A stretch of DNA of 64,000 nt. Origin: Carallia brachiata. Taxonomy: Eukaryota; Streptophyta; Magnoliopsida; Malpighiales; Rhizophoraceae. Under the pieces are notes generated by a model that was not told where the DNA came from, searched no databases, and worked only from the letters and a program-made list of their open reading frames with translations. Each line of letters opens with the position of its first letter. The stretch's first letter is position 1. The translations under genes and the position numbers were made by a program. The stretch covers positions 3,987,359-4,051,358 of the forward strand of contig JADCRB010000067.1 in NCBI GenBank assembly GCA_021464245.1. Direction: 5' to 3'. This document shows positions 52,170 through 64,000 of the stretch, one piece after another.

Positions 52170-52879
52170 GAAGAGCGGATCTAGTGAGAGCCATGGGGCT
52201 TGCCCCCTTGACCTTTCGGCTTTTATTAATAGCTTTTTTAAAATGTGGTTAAAAGATATGTGTTAGCTTGGTGGCAGGGGCATTGTGACCCTCCAATACC
52301 AGGCAATCCCATGTTTTCCACTCTTTTTTTTCTTTTAAATGTGTCCTTTTGAGTTTCAATATTTATAATTTTATTTTTTAAAATTTAATTTTATTAAATA
52401 TGGAAGTCTCGTACATTAATTTATCCGTTTAATTTCATTTTATTTACTCTTTTAAATAATTTTTTTTTTGTTTTTCTATTGAAGATAATATTTCATCTTT
52501 TAATTTAACAATTATTACCAATAGACATTAAAAAAGAAGATATATCTAAAAACACATTTTATATCTAATTGTGTATTTATTTATAAAATTGACCTTATTT
52601 TATCGGTTACAATAATTATGCAATAAAATATTTTTCTTATAATAAACATCATAAAAATCTGTTGCTTAATTATATGAAAAATAAATGACTAAATGATTGA
52701 ATTATTACTTCTATAAAAAATATTTTGTTATATGAAAAATAAAAAGAGTTTTAAAATATTAAAACTCACAAGATATAATAATTAATATAGTTTTTTATTT
52801 TAATTATATATATTAATATTATTATTATAATTATACATATAAAATTTGCCCCTCTTGAAAAATTATTCTAGATCCGTCC
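52170..52879. mobile_element. 710-bp element with perfect 9-bp target duplication
   Basis: The 9 bases TGGACCGAG occur on both sides (52161-52169 and 52880-52888). The ends are GAAGAGCGGATCTAG on the left and, reverse-complemented, GGACGGATCTAG on the right. Both are followed inward by GGGGC-containing stretches. A 9-bp duplication points to the Mutator superfamily. There is no transposase. Removing the element and one TGGACCGAG restores a continuous sequence. Confidence 0.8.
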
Positions 52880-52888
52880 TGGACCGAG

Positions 52889-54186
52889 TGCATGATATTG
52901 ATTTAACCATTCCACCCTGTTTTGGCGCATCAAATTTGAAACTCACTAGTGCATCGATTATAAATCTCTATAACTTCCTCGAAATCAACAAGAACACCTT
53001 CCAAAGAATTCAAATCCGAACTAATGAAGAAAAAGACGTTGAATTACAATCAAAATGGTCACTAATCTGCTCGTAGCGAATTTGAAAAATGAAAAACCAC
53101 CCTATGATCTTTTTTTTCTTTGCGGTTTTGACGGACAGTGAGAGTCATATGATTTTTTTTCTTCACAATTTTGACGGATATTGTAAGTTGTATGGTTTTT
53201 AACGGGTTAGGCTTTTTTGAATAGCCCTAATTCGAATAACTTAATTATGTTTTTAGTAAGAAAAAACTCACTTTGTATGACCTTCCAATTATCCTTTTTT
53301 CCTTCCTTCTTTGCTTAGGTATTATTGTTAATCATGGATTAACAGGAATCTGGAAAGGATCACTTGGGATGCCTGAGCTTTTGAAAACTGGAAGGTGTGG
53401 TAATTTTGCCTTGATTCCGTTCTTTCCCTTTCTTCTACGTCAGAACTAGCCTTTTCCGTGTGGCCAACCGTATAAACATCTTCTTTAAGTTAGCAGCTCG
53501 CTCCAAACGTAAGTGATCATCCATGTTTATGATTGTATTATTTTGGCAGAAAGCCTACATTGGTGCTCAACATCTAAGTTTCGATTCAATTTTAGACACA
53601 ACGTTTATTCGTTAGAATCAATTATAACATTCTCCGTCAAGTAATTCGATACTTTTTCTGTCACTTTGCCAATATTTTCGCTGAAGCGAGCATCGTTTAC
53701 TAATCATGTCCACAAATCGCATCCTAATTACATCACATCCTAATTACACGCCATGTTATTAAAAATATGGCGTCGCATTTTTATATTTCCTTTTAATTTA
53801 CTAAAAATTTATCCTAGTTAGTTAAAAAAAATATATATATAAAAACGAAAAAACACAAAAAAAAAAACAAATAAAATTATTCTACTAACACGATCAACGA
53901 GTATGCATACATCAACTAAATTAACGCATCAGCAAAATTAACCCAAACATTAGGCGACCAATTTAGATAGACTCTTTGCCCATCCAGTAGGGTGACTACT
54001 TACCACAAGCTTCTGCGTTTATAAAGAACTCTAATAAGCTGATAAAGAATTGCTCCCCGATTGTAAATTAAATTTCCTTACAATGATAATCAGTAAACAA
54101 CTGGATGTTAAAGATGGAAGTCCCATAAATGCCTCCATTAGGAAGAACCCCACTGAGAATATTCAGGACATTACACATGCATTAGA
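52889..54186. other. Intergenic DNA 3' of NUP62
   Basis: 52889-53075 has an open frame without recognised motif. No gene supported. The end of the stretch is probably NUP62 3' UTR. Confidence 0.4.
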
Positions 54187-57100
54187 TCAAGACATCCAAA
54201 ATTTTGGACCCGTCAAATCATGGTCTGCAGCAGAACCTTGAGTAGCAAGCTTTTGAATACGAGAGGAGAATTCTTCAGCCTGTTCAGGTATAAGGTGGTC
54301 AGCCCACTTGTAAGGAAAGCAGGGGGGCTATCTCCCCGTCTACATGGGATATTTTGTCATTCCTACATTTTCTTTCCTATTTTGGGAGTCATATTGGTCT
54401 AATTACAAATTATCACAAGCCTTTCCTCGCGTTCTTGTTCTTCTTCTTCCTCTCTCTAAAGATTTTTTTTTTTTTGAACAAAATGAAACTGATGGGAAGA
54501 GCAACCAAACCACGTAAAAACAGCTCACAAAAACAGTTACTACAATATAAAGGTGGTAAATCCAATAGATAGATTGTACGATATATTGGAGACTAAGCTC
54601 ATAAGAAAAACATGGCTCTTACGAGTGAAAGGAACAAAAGTCATGATGAATATAACAAATTACTAACCTTCTCGTCAATCCACATTAAAGAACCTAGTTG
54701 ATTGTTTAGTATTCGGACAACAACATCCAATGGGGTCATCCTATCAATTGCATCAAGTTCACCACCCTAACCATATCAGAAAAATAAGGCACAATTTATT
54801 AGAAATTCTTCGAGTCACGGACACAGGCTCTTTTTATTTTCTTAGTGTAAAAACAGGGGGCTGTGTACAATTGATCCCTCCCAAGACCTTACACCCAGCA
54901 CGAGAAGCTTATTATGAAGTTATAGCAATGAAGGTCCTTACCTGGTTGGCATTTAGAGTCTCAACAACTGATTTAATCTGCTCTGTCATATGCTCCAATT
55001 CCCTCTCTATAGACTCGGCCTGTTCATACCTGAAATCACAACAAAGGAGATCTGACAGATAATAGAGAGAGGAAGAAAACTTTGACATGATAGCAGTTAT
55101 ATGGTAACTCGATTTCCAGAAAAATAAACCGGTGAGCCAAATACAACTTCACAAGATTCACTTTCCGAAGCATGTAACTTCAAGTAAACCAAGTCAAGTT
55201 GACGGCCTTCGTCCAACAAATTTAACATTTTAAATGGAATTCATCTTTTTTTTTTTTTTTCCAAAAACAGACCAATTAACGAGTCAAACGCACTAAGATT
55301 GTGTGTCAAGCACATTGCAACTTTCATGAGTGGGTCAGGGAGGAAATTAAAAGCAGAAACCATTCTCACATTGCATCTCTAGTTGATGCTGCTTCATCAT
55401 CAAGAAGTAATCCACGCTCATCCTTGTAGATTCGGTCAGCTTCTTCTTCCATGCTTTGCAAGGCCTTATCAACCTATAATACAAATGAATTATTAAACAG
55501 AGAACTTTACGATTAGACCATGTAAAGGTTTGGTATTGGCATCAATTATCTTCAAAAAATATTTAGTAGTGAAGAATGGCTAAAAAGTCAACTGGCATCA
55601 TGTAAAGACAATGATAAGTCAGTGATAAAGTGGCCACCCAGGGAGTTGTGCATGGGATCCATAGTCTGATGGCCTAAGACCATCTCATTCATGACATTAA
55701 AGCCAAATCATAAGCACATTTTCACACAACTAACTCGACGTTAATTCTCCTTATGGTCAACAAAGAAAGAGCATGAAGTGTGGGTGGCAAAAAGAAAATA
55801 TAAGATGCAAGAATTTCTCTGATAGAAATTAAACAAGTTAATGCACGGGCAAGTTTAGAAGTAGGTCAAGGGCAATAAGTGAAAATGCAGCTAGCAATGA
55901 CTCAACACTAACCCATCTCAAGGCCTCCATCCCAGGGGGCAGGGTGGAACTTTTTTATCCCGAGGGGAGGAGGGAGGTGCAGACTGAGGATTTTGCCAAT
56001 ACAGCAAGCACACACAAACTTGATACACAGACAGGATTTGATCAACAAGAAAATAACAAACACTATTGTGCACTCATTTATAGGAGGACTCTGGTTGAAG
56101 GAAAAAAGATGATGACATATTGAAGTACCTCTTGTTGGTGAGTCTCAATTAACTCCAATTGCCGTTCCAGATTAGCTTGTGTCTCCACAACTTTTGCCAC
56201 TTCAATCTGAAAAATATTTCCAAATTCGGATAAACTAAGTAAAACCAAAAGCACAAATTGTGATATCAGCATATATACTTTAATAAAGCAAGCATTCATA
56301 AAGGTGAGCATGACACAAAATTAAAAATCAATTCCAGATATACACCGTGAATCATGATAAATAAGTGTCCATGACACCTTTGACTTGATACCTCCATCAA
56401 GCATAAAATAAAATAGAAATTACATTATGTCATTGGAAAAGATGCCTCCTATCAGTTAGAAACTCAGTCACTTCAGAAGAGTATAACAGTGTTAAGAATG
56501 GTGAGGCAAAGCGGCAAACATGATCTCCAACAACCTGGAAATATAATTTCAGTGAGTAAGTGGAGACAATAGAGCAATGAAAAGCTTTAGCCATGGAGGC
56601 ATTGATCGAAAGGAAGTGATTTCGGTTTGGAATGAAGGTTGAAGTCACCCTTGGTTTCAGCGCTCTTATTTTCTTATTTTTATTTTTTTAATGCTGTTTA
56701 GGTATGGCTCACATTCCAATCATTGCTCAAACAGTTAAGCTACCATTTTCAGACCTGTGAAGAAGTTAAGATGAGCTTTTGCATAACACAGCTCTTAAAG
56801 ACAATATTGTTAATTTTATTAATCTTCTTGTTAATTTTACTTAACTTGTGAAAATCTCAGTGTCGGCACTTTATTGTCTTAGATTATTGACAGCCGATAC
56901 CATGTTCCTAGCAAGCTCCTTTGGAGCTTTTGCTTATAATATTAAAAGAAAAGGGTTAGGATGGCCCACTTGTTTGCCAAGCAAACTCCACAGACCAAAT
57001 TGACTTGAAATGGTTATAGAGAGTCATGAGGAGAGAAGAATGCTCTTTTTCATGACGTAATAAATCTCGTTTTTCTCAATGGAATCTGTTATCCCAACGA

Positions 57101-59611
57101 GGAAAATATTTTACAAAAAAAAAAGGACCAAAAAAAGTATAATTACCTCTAGCCTAAGAAGAACATCACGATTTTGCAAGATTCTTTTATCCCATTCAGC
57201 TATTGCAGCAGCTTGCTTTCTGAATTTTCCAGTGCGCTCTTGCAGCTCGGCATTCCACTCTTTGATGATCTTCAAAGAAAGTAAAATTATACATGAATTT
57301 GGATGGTATGGCCAAATTACCAGAAACCAGGTACATAACAAGTATTAAAATTATGTGGCTACTTGGAGAGGTGATGTGGCAAATGACAATGTGAAATTGT
57401 ACACATTGGTTGTTTTGCACAAACATTATCCCATTCTATATGTATTCAAAAGAAACGAAATAAACACACGAACATGGATATAGAGAGAAAAAGGATAGTA
57501 TGTATGAATTACCTCTTCAACAGTCTTGCCTGTAATCTCAGAAGGTAACTTTGGTTTAGCAGATACAGCAGTGCTTACACTTGTACTTGTCCTACAAAAT
57601 TATCAACAGCATTAGGTGCATGCACACATACATAAATGCATATGAACTTTAAAGGATCAGCATGTTTCAATATCTCAAAAACAATAATGATAAAATTTCA
57701 AGTTTTTCACACATAATAACAGTTACAATTTATACTAGCAACTGTTGACAACAAATTAGCCACCATAACAAAGGATACAAACCCGCTACTGGAAGCCAAG
57801 GGAAGAGACAATGATGTCTGAGCTGCAGCAGTAGAGGAAATGGTAGCTGTTGCAGCTGCAGAAGTTGAAACTGGAGCACCTGCATAGATAGCGTAAATTT
57901 CAAACTTGAACAAATACTATTTGACGCAGGTATATTGCAGTGCAGAGGGGATGCAAGAGCTTGCTAAAAAGGGACAGAATCAAAAAATGGATACACAGCA
58001 ATCCATGAACATGACAAACATCTAATTATCTCATTCCTCAACAGGAAGCAATCCCAAAACCATGAAGAACTCACTAAAAACAGGCGCAGAAATGGTCGAT
58101 TGAGGCTGTGATGTTGAAACAGGCGGTGATGTCTTAGTTGACAATGAAAAGCCCGTAAACGAACTAGTGCTTCCCGAGACAACAGCTGAGCTAGACGCTC
58201 CAAAACCAGTAAAAGAACTACTAACAGTAGAAGAAGCAGATGTGCTAGCAGTAGCTGCAAATGCAGGGAAAGTGAAGCCTGGAGCAGCAGAAGCAGAAGA
58301 AGTTGTGGCAGTGCCAGTAGCCGGAGTCGAAGCACTAGTGGCAGTGATAGTAGAAAACACTGGCGATGTGGGTCTTGCGGCGAGAGTGCTGGAGGTATCG
58401 GGCCCAGATGAAGAAGCCGGAGCGCCAAAACCAAAAGAAGGTTTGGCAGGAACAGCGGAAGGGAGTGCTCCAATTGAGAACCCTGAGGTGCTTGCAGAGG
58501 AAGATTGTGCTACTGAAGGAGCGAATGTGAAGGAGGGTGCAGCGGCTGATGTAGAGCTTGTAGCGCTTTTTGAGAAAGAAAATCCGGAAGCTGAAAAAGG
58601 CGAGACAGAGCTTGAAATTGAAGTTGAGCTTGAAGAAAACAAGTTAGATAAGCCAGTTGTGGCAGAAGTAGTTGAAGCACCACCAGATGAACCAAGTAAT
58701 AGAGGTCCAGAACTCGGAGTGGATACGGATGCCCCAAACAGAGATGAACCTGAACTTGCAGCAGATGAGGGTGTGCCAAACAGGGGTGTGGGCGTCCCGG
58801 AACTAGCCACAGACAAGGATGGAGCAGTACTCGCTGCGGATGAGCTTGTGCCAAACAGAGGCGAAGCAGAACCTGCAGCTGCTGTTGAGGAAGTAGGAAG
58901 TGTTCTAAATGCTGAGGCTGTTGCAGATGGGGCTGTTGTTCCAAACAATGGCGCAGCAGTCGCAGCTCCTCCACCAAATAACGGCGAACTGGGCGCAGCA
59001 GCCGAACTGGCTGCCGCTAACGACGTCGCACTGAACATAGGCGAAGCCGAAGCCGAACTCCCTGCAAAGGATGACGGTGTCCCGAAAAAAGGCGAAGAGG
59101 CCGAAGCTGTAGCAGAAGGCACGGCCCCAAATGAGGGGGCACCAGAACTCTGCGCGGCCGGAGGCGTAACTGCTCCGACCAACGAAGAGCCGGCACTAGC
59201 AGAGGAGAGAGATGAGGCGAACGGGGATGCGGCAGAACCCGATGCGAAGCCGAATGGGGATGGTGCGGAACTGGAAGCTGCGGAAGCTGAGGCAAAAGAG
59301 AAGGAGAAGGAAGGGCCGGAAGGAGCGGATGAGGCAGAGGAGGAGGAAGCGGCGGACGAGGAAGAGGAGGAGGAGAAAGCGGGGAATCCAAAGCCGGAGG
59401 AGGAGGAGGTGGTGGTGGAAGAGGCGGAGCTAGGGTTAGGGTTTGAAGCAGTGTTGAAGTTGAAGGAGAAAGGGGGGGATGTGGAGGTAGGAGCTGTTGA
59501 GGAAGAAGAAGAGAAAGGGGAGGATTCGAATGAAAATCCGGTGGATCCGAATGGGTATGATGATGACCCGAATGAGAATCCGGTGCCGGCGGACTGAGAA
59601 GACGATGCCAT
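54187..59611 (-). CDS. NUP62: Nuclear pore protein NUP62/NSP1
   Basis: Central-channel FG nucleoporin, partner of NUP54/NUP58 in nucleocytoplasmic transport. Nine in-phase exons: 59611-58075, 57879-57783, 57591-57513, 57269-57147, 56206-56129, 55473-55370, 55029-54942, 54766-54668 and 54279-54187; 765 aa, similar to Arabidopsis NUP62. Exon 1 encodes the long Ser/Ala/Pro-rich FG-repeat region (residues 1-512; repeated FGF, LFGT, PLFG and FGA units). From about residue 555 the conserved coiled-coil domain follows: KLPSEITGKTVEE, IIKEWNAELQERTGKFRKQA, AEWDKRILQNRDVLLRLE, IEVAKVVETQANLERQLELI, VDKALQSMEEEADRIYKDER, ERELEHMTEQIKSVVETLNA, DVVVRILNNQLGSLMWIDEK and the ending KFWMS. The low-complexity exon 1 produces a 476-codon open frame on the opposite strand; I treat that as a shadow. 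Confidence 0.95.
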
Positions 59612-60952
59612 TGTTATGCTGCTGCGTCTCTCTTTGATCGGTGCCCGGAATTTTTTTGGCTTCTGAGAGTGAAGTGCAAAAAGGAGACGAGGTTGGTAGC
59701 TTGCAGGGTTCTGAGAATTTTTGGGCTGAAAAGAAGATTCGGCCCAATTACTTTAAGGCCATCGTGGGCCGAATGGGCTCATGAATTTGATAAATGTGGT
59801 TCGGATAGGTGAGGGCAGGCTGGGAATGTTTTCGAGTCCTGAACCTGATCGAGGAGTCTTCGAAGCATGTGACCCCATCTCTGCACAGGCCCAACTAAGC
59901 CCAAAAAAGCAAAAAGAAAGTGTCGTTCTTTTTTTATATGACCGGAAAAAAAGAGTTGTATTTTTTTTATAAAAATAAAACCGCTTCAAAGAACAACCCA
60001 AGTTTTAATTCTGAAAAAAAATATAATATTTATAAAAATAAAAAGAGTTACATCATTGTGTTAGCTCATGGTCTATCAAGCAACCTACTAAACTAAAAAA
60101 GAAGAGTTGTAATTGATTGATATAATTCAATTGGTCACTAGAAATTATGTTTAAATGAGAAATTGAGTTCAAACCTAACCTCTTACTAATCCCTCTCCTC
60201 TTATTTATGCATAAACTATAACCCTCACCAAAGACCTAAAAACAAAAAAAGAGTTGTTTTATTTTTCAAGTAATGTTTGATGTATTACATATTAACAAGA
60301 TATGATCACACAGTTATGGTGGTCAAGAAATAGACAATTAGGAAATACTTGATTAAATTTTTTAAGTAGGATTAAAGTATGATTAAAGTGGTATGTTTTA
60401 TTAGATGACTGAAATTTAAAAAAAAAATTAGATATTATTAAATGAATTATGTGACTACTTTAATACTATTTAAAATTAAATTGTACAGTGAAACATGGGC
60501 AATATTTCACATGTGTTGGGTTATGACCATTATTGCTTCATTCGTTTTGGATGGACAATGATCATTAAGTTTGGTGTTAGAGACCGACTGTAGGGATATT
60601 GTCATGTGATGGAGCCTTATACAAAGTGACAGGGCTTCAAACAAAGATGTTCGAAAATTGGGGTAGCATTTTCTCATAATCTTAAGTTTTAACATCAGAA
60701 TTCAGATCCGTAATTGAGTTCATGAATAAGCCAATTGTGCAATTAAAAAATATAGCTCTGATAGGAGAAAATTGCAAAACAACAAAAGAGTGCACCAAAC
60801 TATACATTACATTAGAAACTTAAAACACACAAGATTGTGGAAAACTTCATAACATAAGAATGAGAATGTAGAATTCGAAATCAATTGGAAAAAGAAAAAT
60901 GTAAGAAATCAATCCTTTGGAAGTTGCAAGTTTACAGCGTTCCTTCCAAGTT
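59612..60952. other. Intergenic DNA between NUP62 and CCD7
   Basis: 59612-59760 is probably the NUP62 5' leader and promoter. Two short open frames (59753-60001 minus, 59781-59972 plus) overlap each other and match nothing. 60110-60235 has a B-box-like GAGTTCAAACCTA and may be a SINE trace. The end is probably CCD7 3' UTR. Confidence 0.4.
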
Positions 60953-63788
60953 CTAAACGTCATCATTGGCCCAAAAGCCATGAAACCCGAGGGGAAAATT
61001 TAAATGCTTAGGAACCTCCAATCTTGCTATAAGTGCATCAGATTCTCCAATTCTCTTGGGATTCAATATAACAAGGTAGCACTTTTGAATCGCAACTGCA
61101 TACTGCAAAACAGCACAATTGAATTATGTCTTCTTTTTCTATATTAACTGAGTAACTAAATTAGAGCAAGAAAAAATTGCTAGAGGAAAATTGGCAGTTC
61201 AAACTCTAGTTCCCTTAAACTCTTACAAAATATGAGTTTAATTCTCATGTACCCACCAAAAAAAAAAAAAAAAAAAAAAGTCAAGACAAAATTAAACAAA
61301 ATGAAAATCCAACTTATGGACCAAAATTTTTGTAATTACAATAAATGAAAGTGTGAGGCATGGGCTTGTCTTAGTGATAATAAGATGTATATCTTATTGC
61401 AATGAATGGAAATTTGAATTCCCACTAACTTCTCACTTATGCACTAACTTTTCACTTACGTGCATTCTCATATGATTATAACCACTATTTCAAGACAAAA
61501 AGAAAAAAAAAGGGGGGGCCTATGAAATTGTGTTGATTCATATATTTTTTGTTTACCTCAACTGCAAGAATATATCCGTCGTCTTCTTCTCCTCCTCCTT
61601 TGGGAACAAGTAAAGGCTCGCCAATAAATCTCCGAGCACCAACGGACCATGTATGTCTCGACTGGTCTCGTAAATTAAGCTTCACCACTGTGTCAAATGG
61701 AAAATGAGGCAATGTTCGGCGAGACCCCGAAGAAGTTGATGCATAGATGTATTTATTTTTACTGCCAGAAAATTTTGGATTTATAATTGGAAAATCTGTT
61801 GGCTTGCTCCACTCTTTCATGGGCTCCACGCTACACCTTTGGCATCTTCCATTGGCATCCAACTTGATAGATACCTATATTAATTATGTTATATAAAATT
61901 GTAACCCAAAATTTGTCGGTCCATATAAACGAAAATTTACTTTAAAAAAAAAAAAAAGACATTTTAATGCACAGACTCTCATATCTTAAAATTTTAGAAT
62001 AGTCGGATGTACAAAATCTTACCTGAACAAGATGAGGCAGTAACTCATTTTCGGTTTCTCCTACATTCATGGCCGACGGGTCCAGCTTACCACTCTGCCA
62101 ATTATATCCTGTGCACTACCAAAAAGTTATTCCAAGTTTACGTTGAAAGTAGTAAAATTCTTTGAAAGATGTACTCTTTCTTATTCGATACACTGAAATT
62201 AAATTTTAAGGAAAAAAATTTGATGGCCAAAAAAAATTTAGTAAAGAAAGTGTTTATAATGTAACAAATTTTTAATTTTAAGTAAAAATATTCATAATTT
62301 CTGTCATAAAAATTTATTAAAAATATTCATAATTTCTGTCATAAAAATTTATTATTTTATTTTTTTTAAAAGTAAGAATGTTATTATTTAAAATTAAAAA
62401 TTTGTTTTATTATGAACAAATTCTCTACCCATTTTCTCTGCACGCAAACGGAAATCTGTCAAAAAAAACTCCATTGATCTCCAAAAATTTGACTGGTTCA
62501 TAGTTGATACATTCTCAAATTTACCCACCAAATAGTCGTTGGAAATTGAACCACTGATAAGAGCAACCAACGGCTTGTACCAAGATCTCCAAATTTCCCT
62601 TGTCGTCCACAGACTCAAAAGCATTGCCGACATGCAGTAGCCACTTTTGTGAAGGAGCTTCCAGAGGTACTCCTCTCCAATCTTTATGGCCACGAGATTT
62701 GTCGGAAAACCGAGGAAGCAAATATACGGGAGTGGTTGACTTGCTTGGATTTACCGACAATGCCGATATCATCGGAGACAACCCACTAACGGCCTTTATT
62801 GATCCTACAATTAATTGTGAGCATTAGCATAGCTCTCCGAACCAAATTAACAGAGTTTAGTCCCAAATTGACCCAATTAACTGGAAAAAGCTAGTATTTT
62901 ACTGTGCTTAGCTTGGCCGTCAGAGATACACCTGAAAACTTTCACAATAGAGTCCAGTTACCCGAAATGGACTGATGGGGCTAACATAGTCCTTTTTTTT
63001 TTCTTCTTATTTGTAAATCAAGTTTTGAGCACATTAATCTTAATCAGAGAGCTTGTTATACATTGATTTTAATTATTATTATTATACACATAATGGTTAA
63101 TGTTTCTTAGTCCTTAATTAAATTTGAGACTGTTGCACATTAAATTTAAACATTGTAGACATAATAAGTTTTTTTTTTTTTAAATAATAAAAAAAAGTGG
63201 GTGGAGCTCACAGTTTTTTACTCTCTCCTCTCTTTCTTTTTTTCCCCTAATACTTGGCTTCCACTCCGTCCACCTAACATTTCCCTTCACAATAATACTC
63301 CCTTCTCAATTACAATCTCATGAGATATCTTCAAAATACTTCAACAACTAATTAAGCTACTTGACATCCAACACACAATCAGGTTTTATGTATAGCACAC
63401 ATGCACACTCAAATGGAATTATAAATAAGTAGGTACCTATAATATCAAGCTTAATGCGATTGGCAAACAATATGTAATGAGTATCTGTAAATGCCCAATC
63501 ATGGATCATCAAATGATCAGGGACAATGAACTCTCGTCTCTGCAATAGCTTGAAATTTGGATCAATTTCTGAGGAAGAAAAATTCATGAGCAAGGCACTG
63601 ATCATGTAAAGAAATAGAAAAATAAAAGGAATTTTTAAGCATATGAACTATATATTTACCATAGAAAGTGAAATTGCTGCGTGGCAATAGCATGTCCTCT
63701 GCGTTGCATGACATGATAAGAAGCCTATTCCGTTTAGCATCAATCTTATAATGAGACAGTAATCTTTTTGGAGGCATTTTAAACACCC
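60953..63788 (-). CDS. CCD7: Carotenoid cleavage dioxygenase 7 (MAX3), 3' part
   Basis: Plastid non-haem iron enzyme that cleaves 9-cis-beta-carotene in strigolactone synthesis, acting before CCD8. Six exons are in the window on the minus strand: 63788-63660, 63568-63437, 62804-62529, 62108-62023, 61874-61557 and 61102-60953, about 363 codons. Exon 63788 starts in mid-codon (GVFKMPPKRLLSHYKID). The N-terminal part, including transit peptide and two iron-binding His, must lie beyond 64000. Visible: CNAEDMLLPRSNFTFY, MIHDWAFTDTHYILFANR (iron-ligand His region), NKYIYASTSSGSRRTLPHFP, RRFIGEPLLVPKGGGEEDDG and the C-terminal GFHGFW with the last ligand His. Matching these blocks to CCD7 rather than CCD8 or CCD1/4 is clear from the order and wording. 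Exon 62529 ends at a GTGGGT donor; a GTAAAT 4 bases on would break the frame. Confidence 0.93.
61256..61280. repeat. Poly-A tract in CCD7 last intron
   Basis: A run of more than 20 A follows a stretch (about 61165-61258) with B-box-like CAGTTCAAACTCT and GAGTTTAATTCTC. This could be the tail of a small SINE, or simply a homopolymer. Confidence 0.45.
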
Positions 63789-64000
63789 CTAATCAAAAAA
63801 GAGGAAAACAAGAATATTTACATTAACAATGTCATTTCCGAGTAGAAATTCTCCAAAATTCAAAATTAGAAGTTTAAGACTTTGTTGTTCTCGTCAGAGT
63901 GCTGCTATACATAGGTTTATATATGGCCAAATTTAGGATTTTTATTCCGAGTTAAACATCATCCAATGACCAAAATTTTCAATTGATCAAATTATACACA
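63789..64000 (-). other. CCD7 intron running out of the window
   Basis: The sequence directly upstream of the 63788 acceptor (TTGATTAG) is AT-rich and non-coding. It should be the intron that separates the remaining 5' exon(s) beyond the window edge. Confidence 0.65.

Noticed and set aside
58510..59391. 155- and 124-codon Leu/Pro/His-rich frames within NUP62 exon 1
   Set aside because: Same-strand alternative frames of the low-complexity region, with no motif and no independent start context.
58167..59597. 476-codon open frame on the plus strand opposite NUP62 exon 1
   Set aside because: It is rich in Glu/Ala/Pro because it mirrors Ser/Ala/Gly-rich FG-repeat codons. NUP62 on the other strand is conserved and spliced in phase, so this is a shadow frame.

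Overview
The window is nuclear DNA of a flowering plant, most likely a eudicot. Introns have GT/GC..AG borders, intergenic DNA is very AT-rich, several plant-only gene families are present (SBP-box/SPL, CCD7, CNR/PLAC8), small DNA transposons are abundant, and one piece of chloroplast psbB is inserted. I cannot name the species from sequence alone.

Layout. 1-7.3 kb is gene-free and filled with AT-rich repeats and a foldback element. 7.3-10.1 kb (+) is an SBP-box gene with a miR156 target site; as written, its last exon carries two 1-base frameshifts in homopolymer runs, and a psbB fragment starts within 3 bases of the inferred stop codon. 11.7-12.2 kb is a hAT-type MITE with an 8-bp target duplication. 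17.9-20.3 kb (-) is SPL8, convergent with the first SBP gene. 22.0-24.2 kb is a complete 2.2-kb hAT element (17-bp ends, 8-bp duplication) that keeps only a transposase remnant. 30.6-32.9 kb (-) is a 7-exon NAD-malate dehydrogenase. 33.2-34.6 kb is a long-TIR element with a GC-rich interior, a Pack-MULE candidate. 37.9-42.5 kb (+) is a 15-exon 3-hydroxyisobutyryl-CoA hydrolase-like gene. 43.4-44.6 kb (-) is a PLAC8/cell-number-regulator gene. 45.8-52.9 kb is a repeat graveyard: a dead U-box kinase, a second kinase shard, inverted Ty3/gypsy pieces, two long-TIR elements, a nested palindrome, and a 710-bp element with a perfect 9-bp target duplication. 54.2-59.6 kb (-) is the nucleoporin NUP62. 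61.0-63.8 kb (-) is the 3' part of CCD7, whose 5' end lies beyond the window.

The genes do not form one pathway. They are independent loci: developmental transcription factors (SPL-type, SPL8), strigolactone synthesis (CCD7), nuclear pore (NUP62), malate/NAD metabolism and an acyl-CoA thioesterase-like enzyme. Splice junctions below were derived by hand by matching reading phase to remembered family sequence; they are predictions. I found no clearly new biological system. The most unusual items are the SPL/psbB junction, the hAT element's palindrome and tandem repeat array, the Pack-MULE candidate, and the malate dehydrogenase with a hydrophobic N-terminal extension and a GC splice donor.
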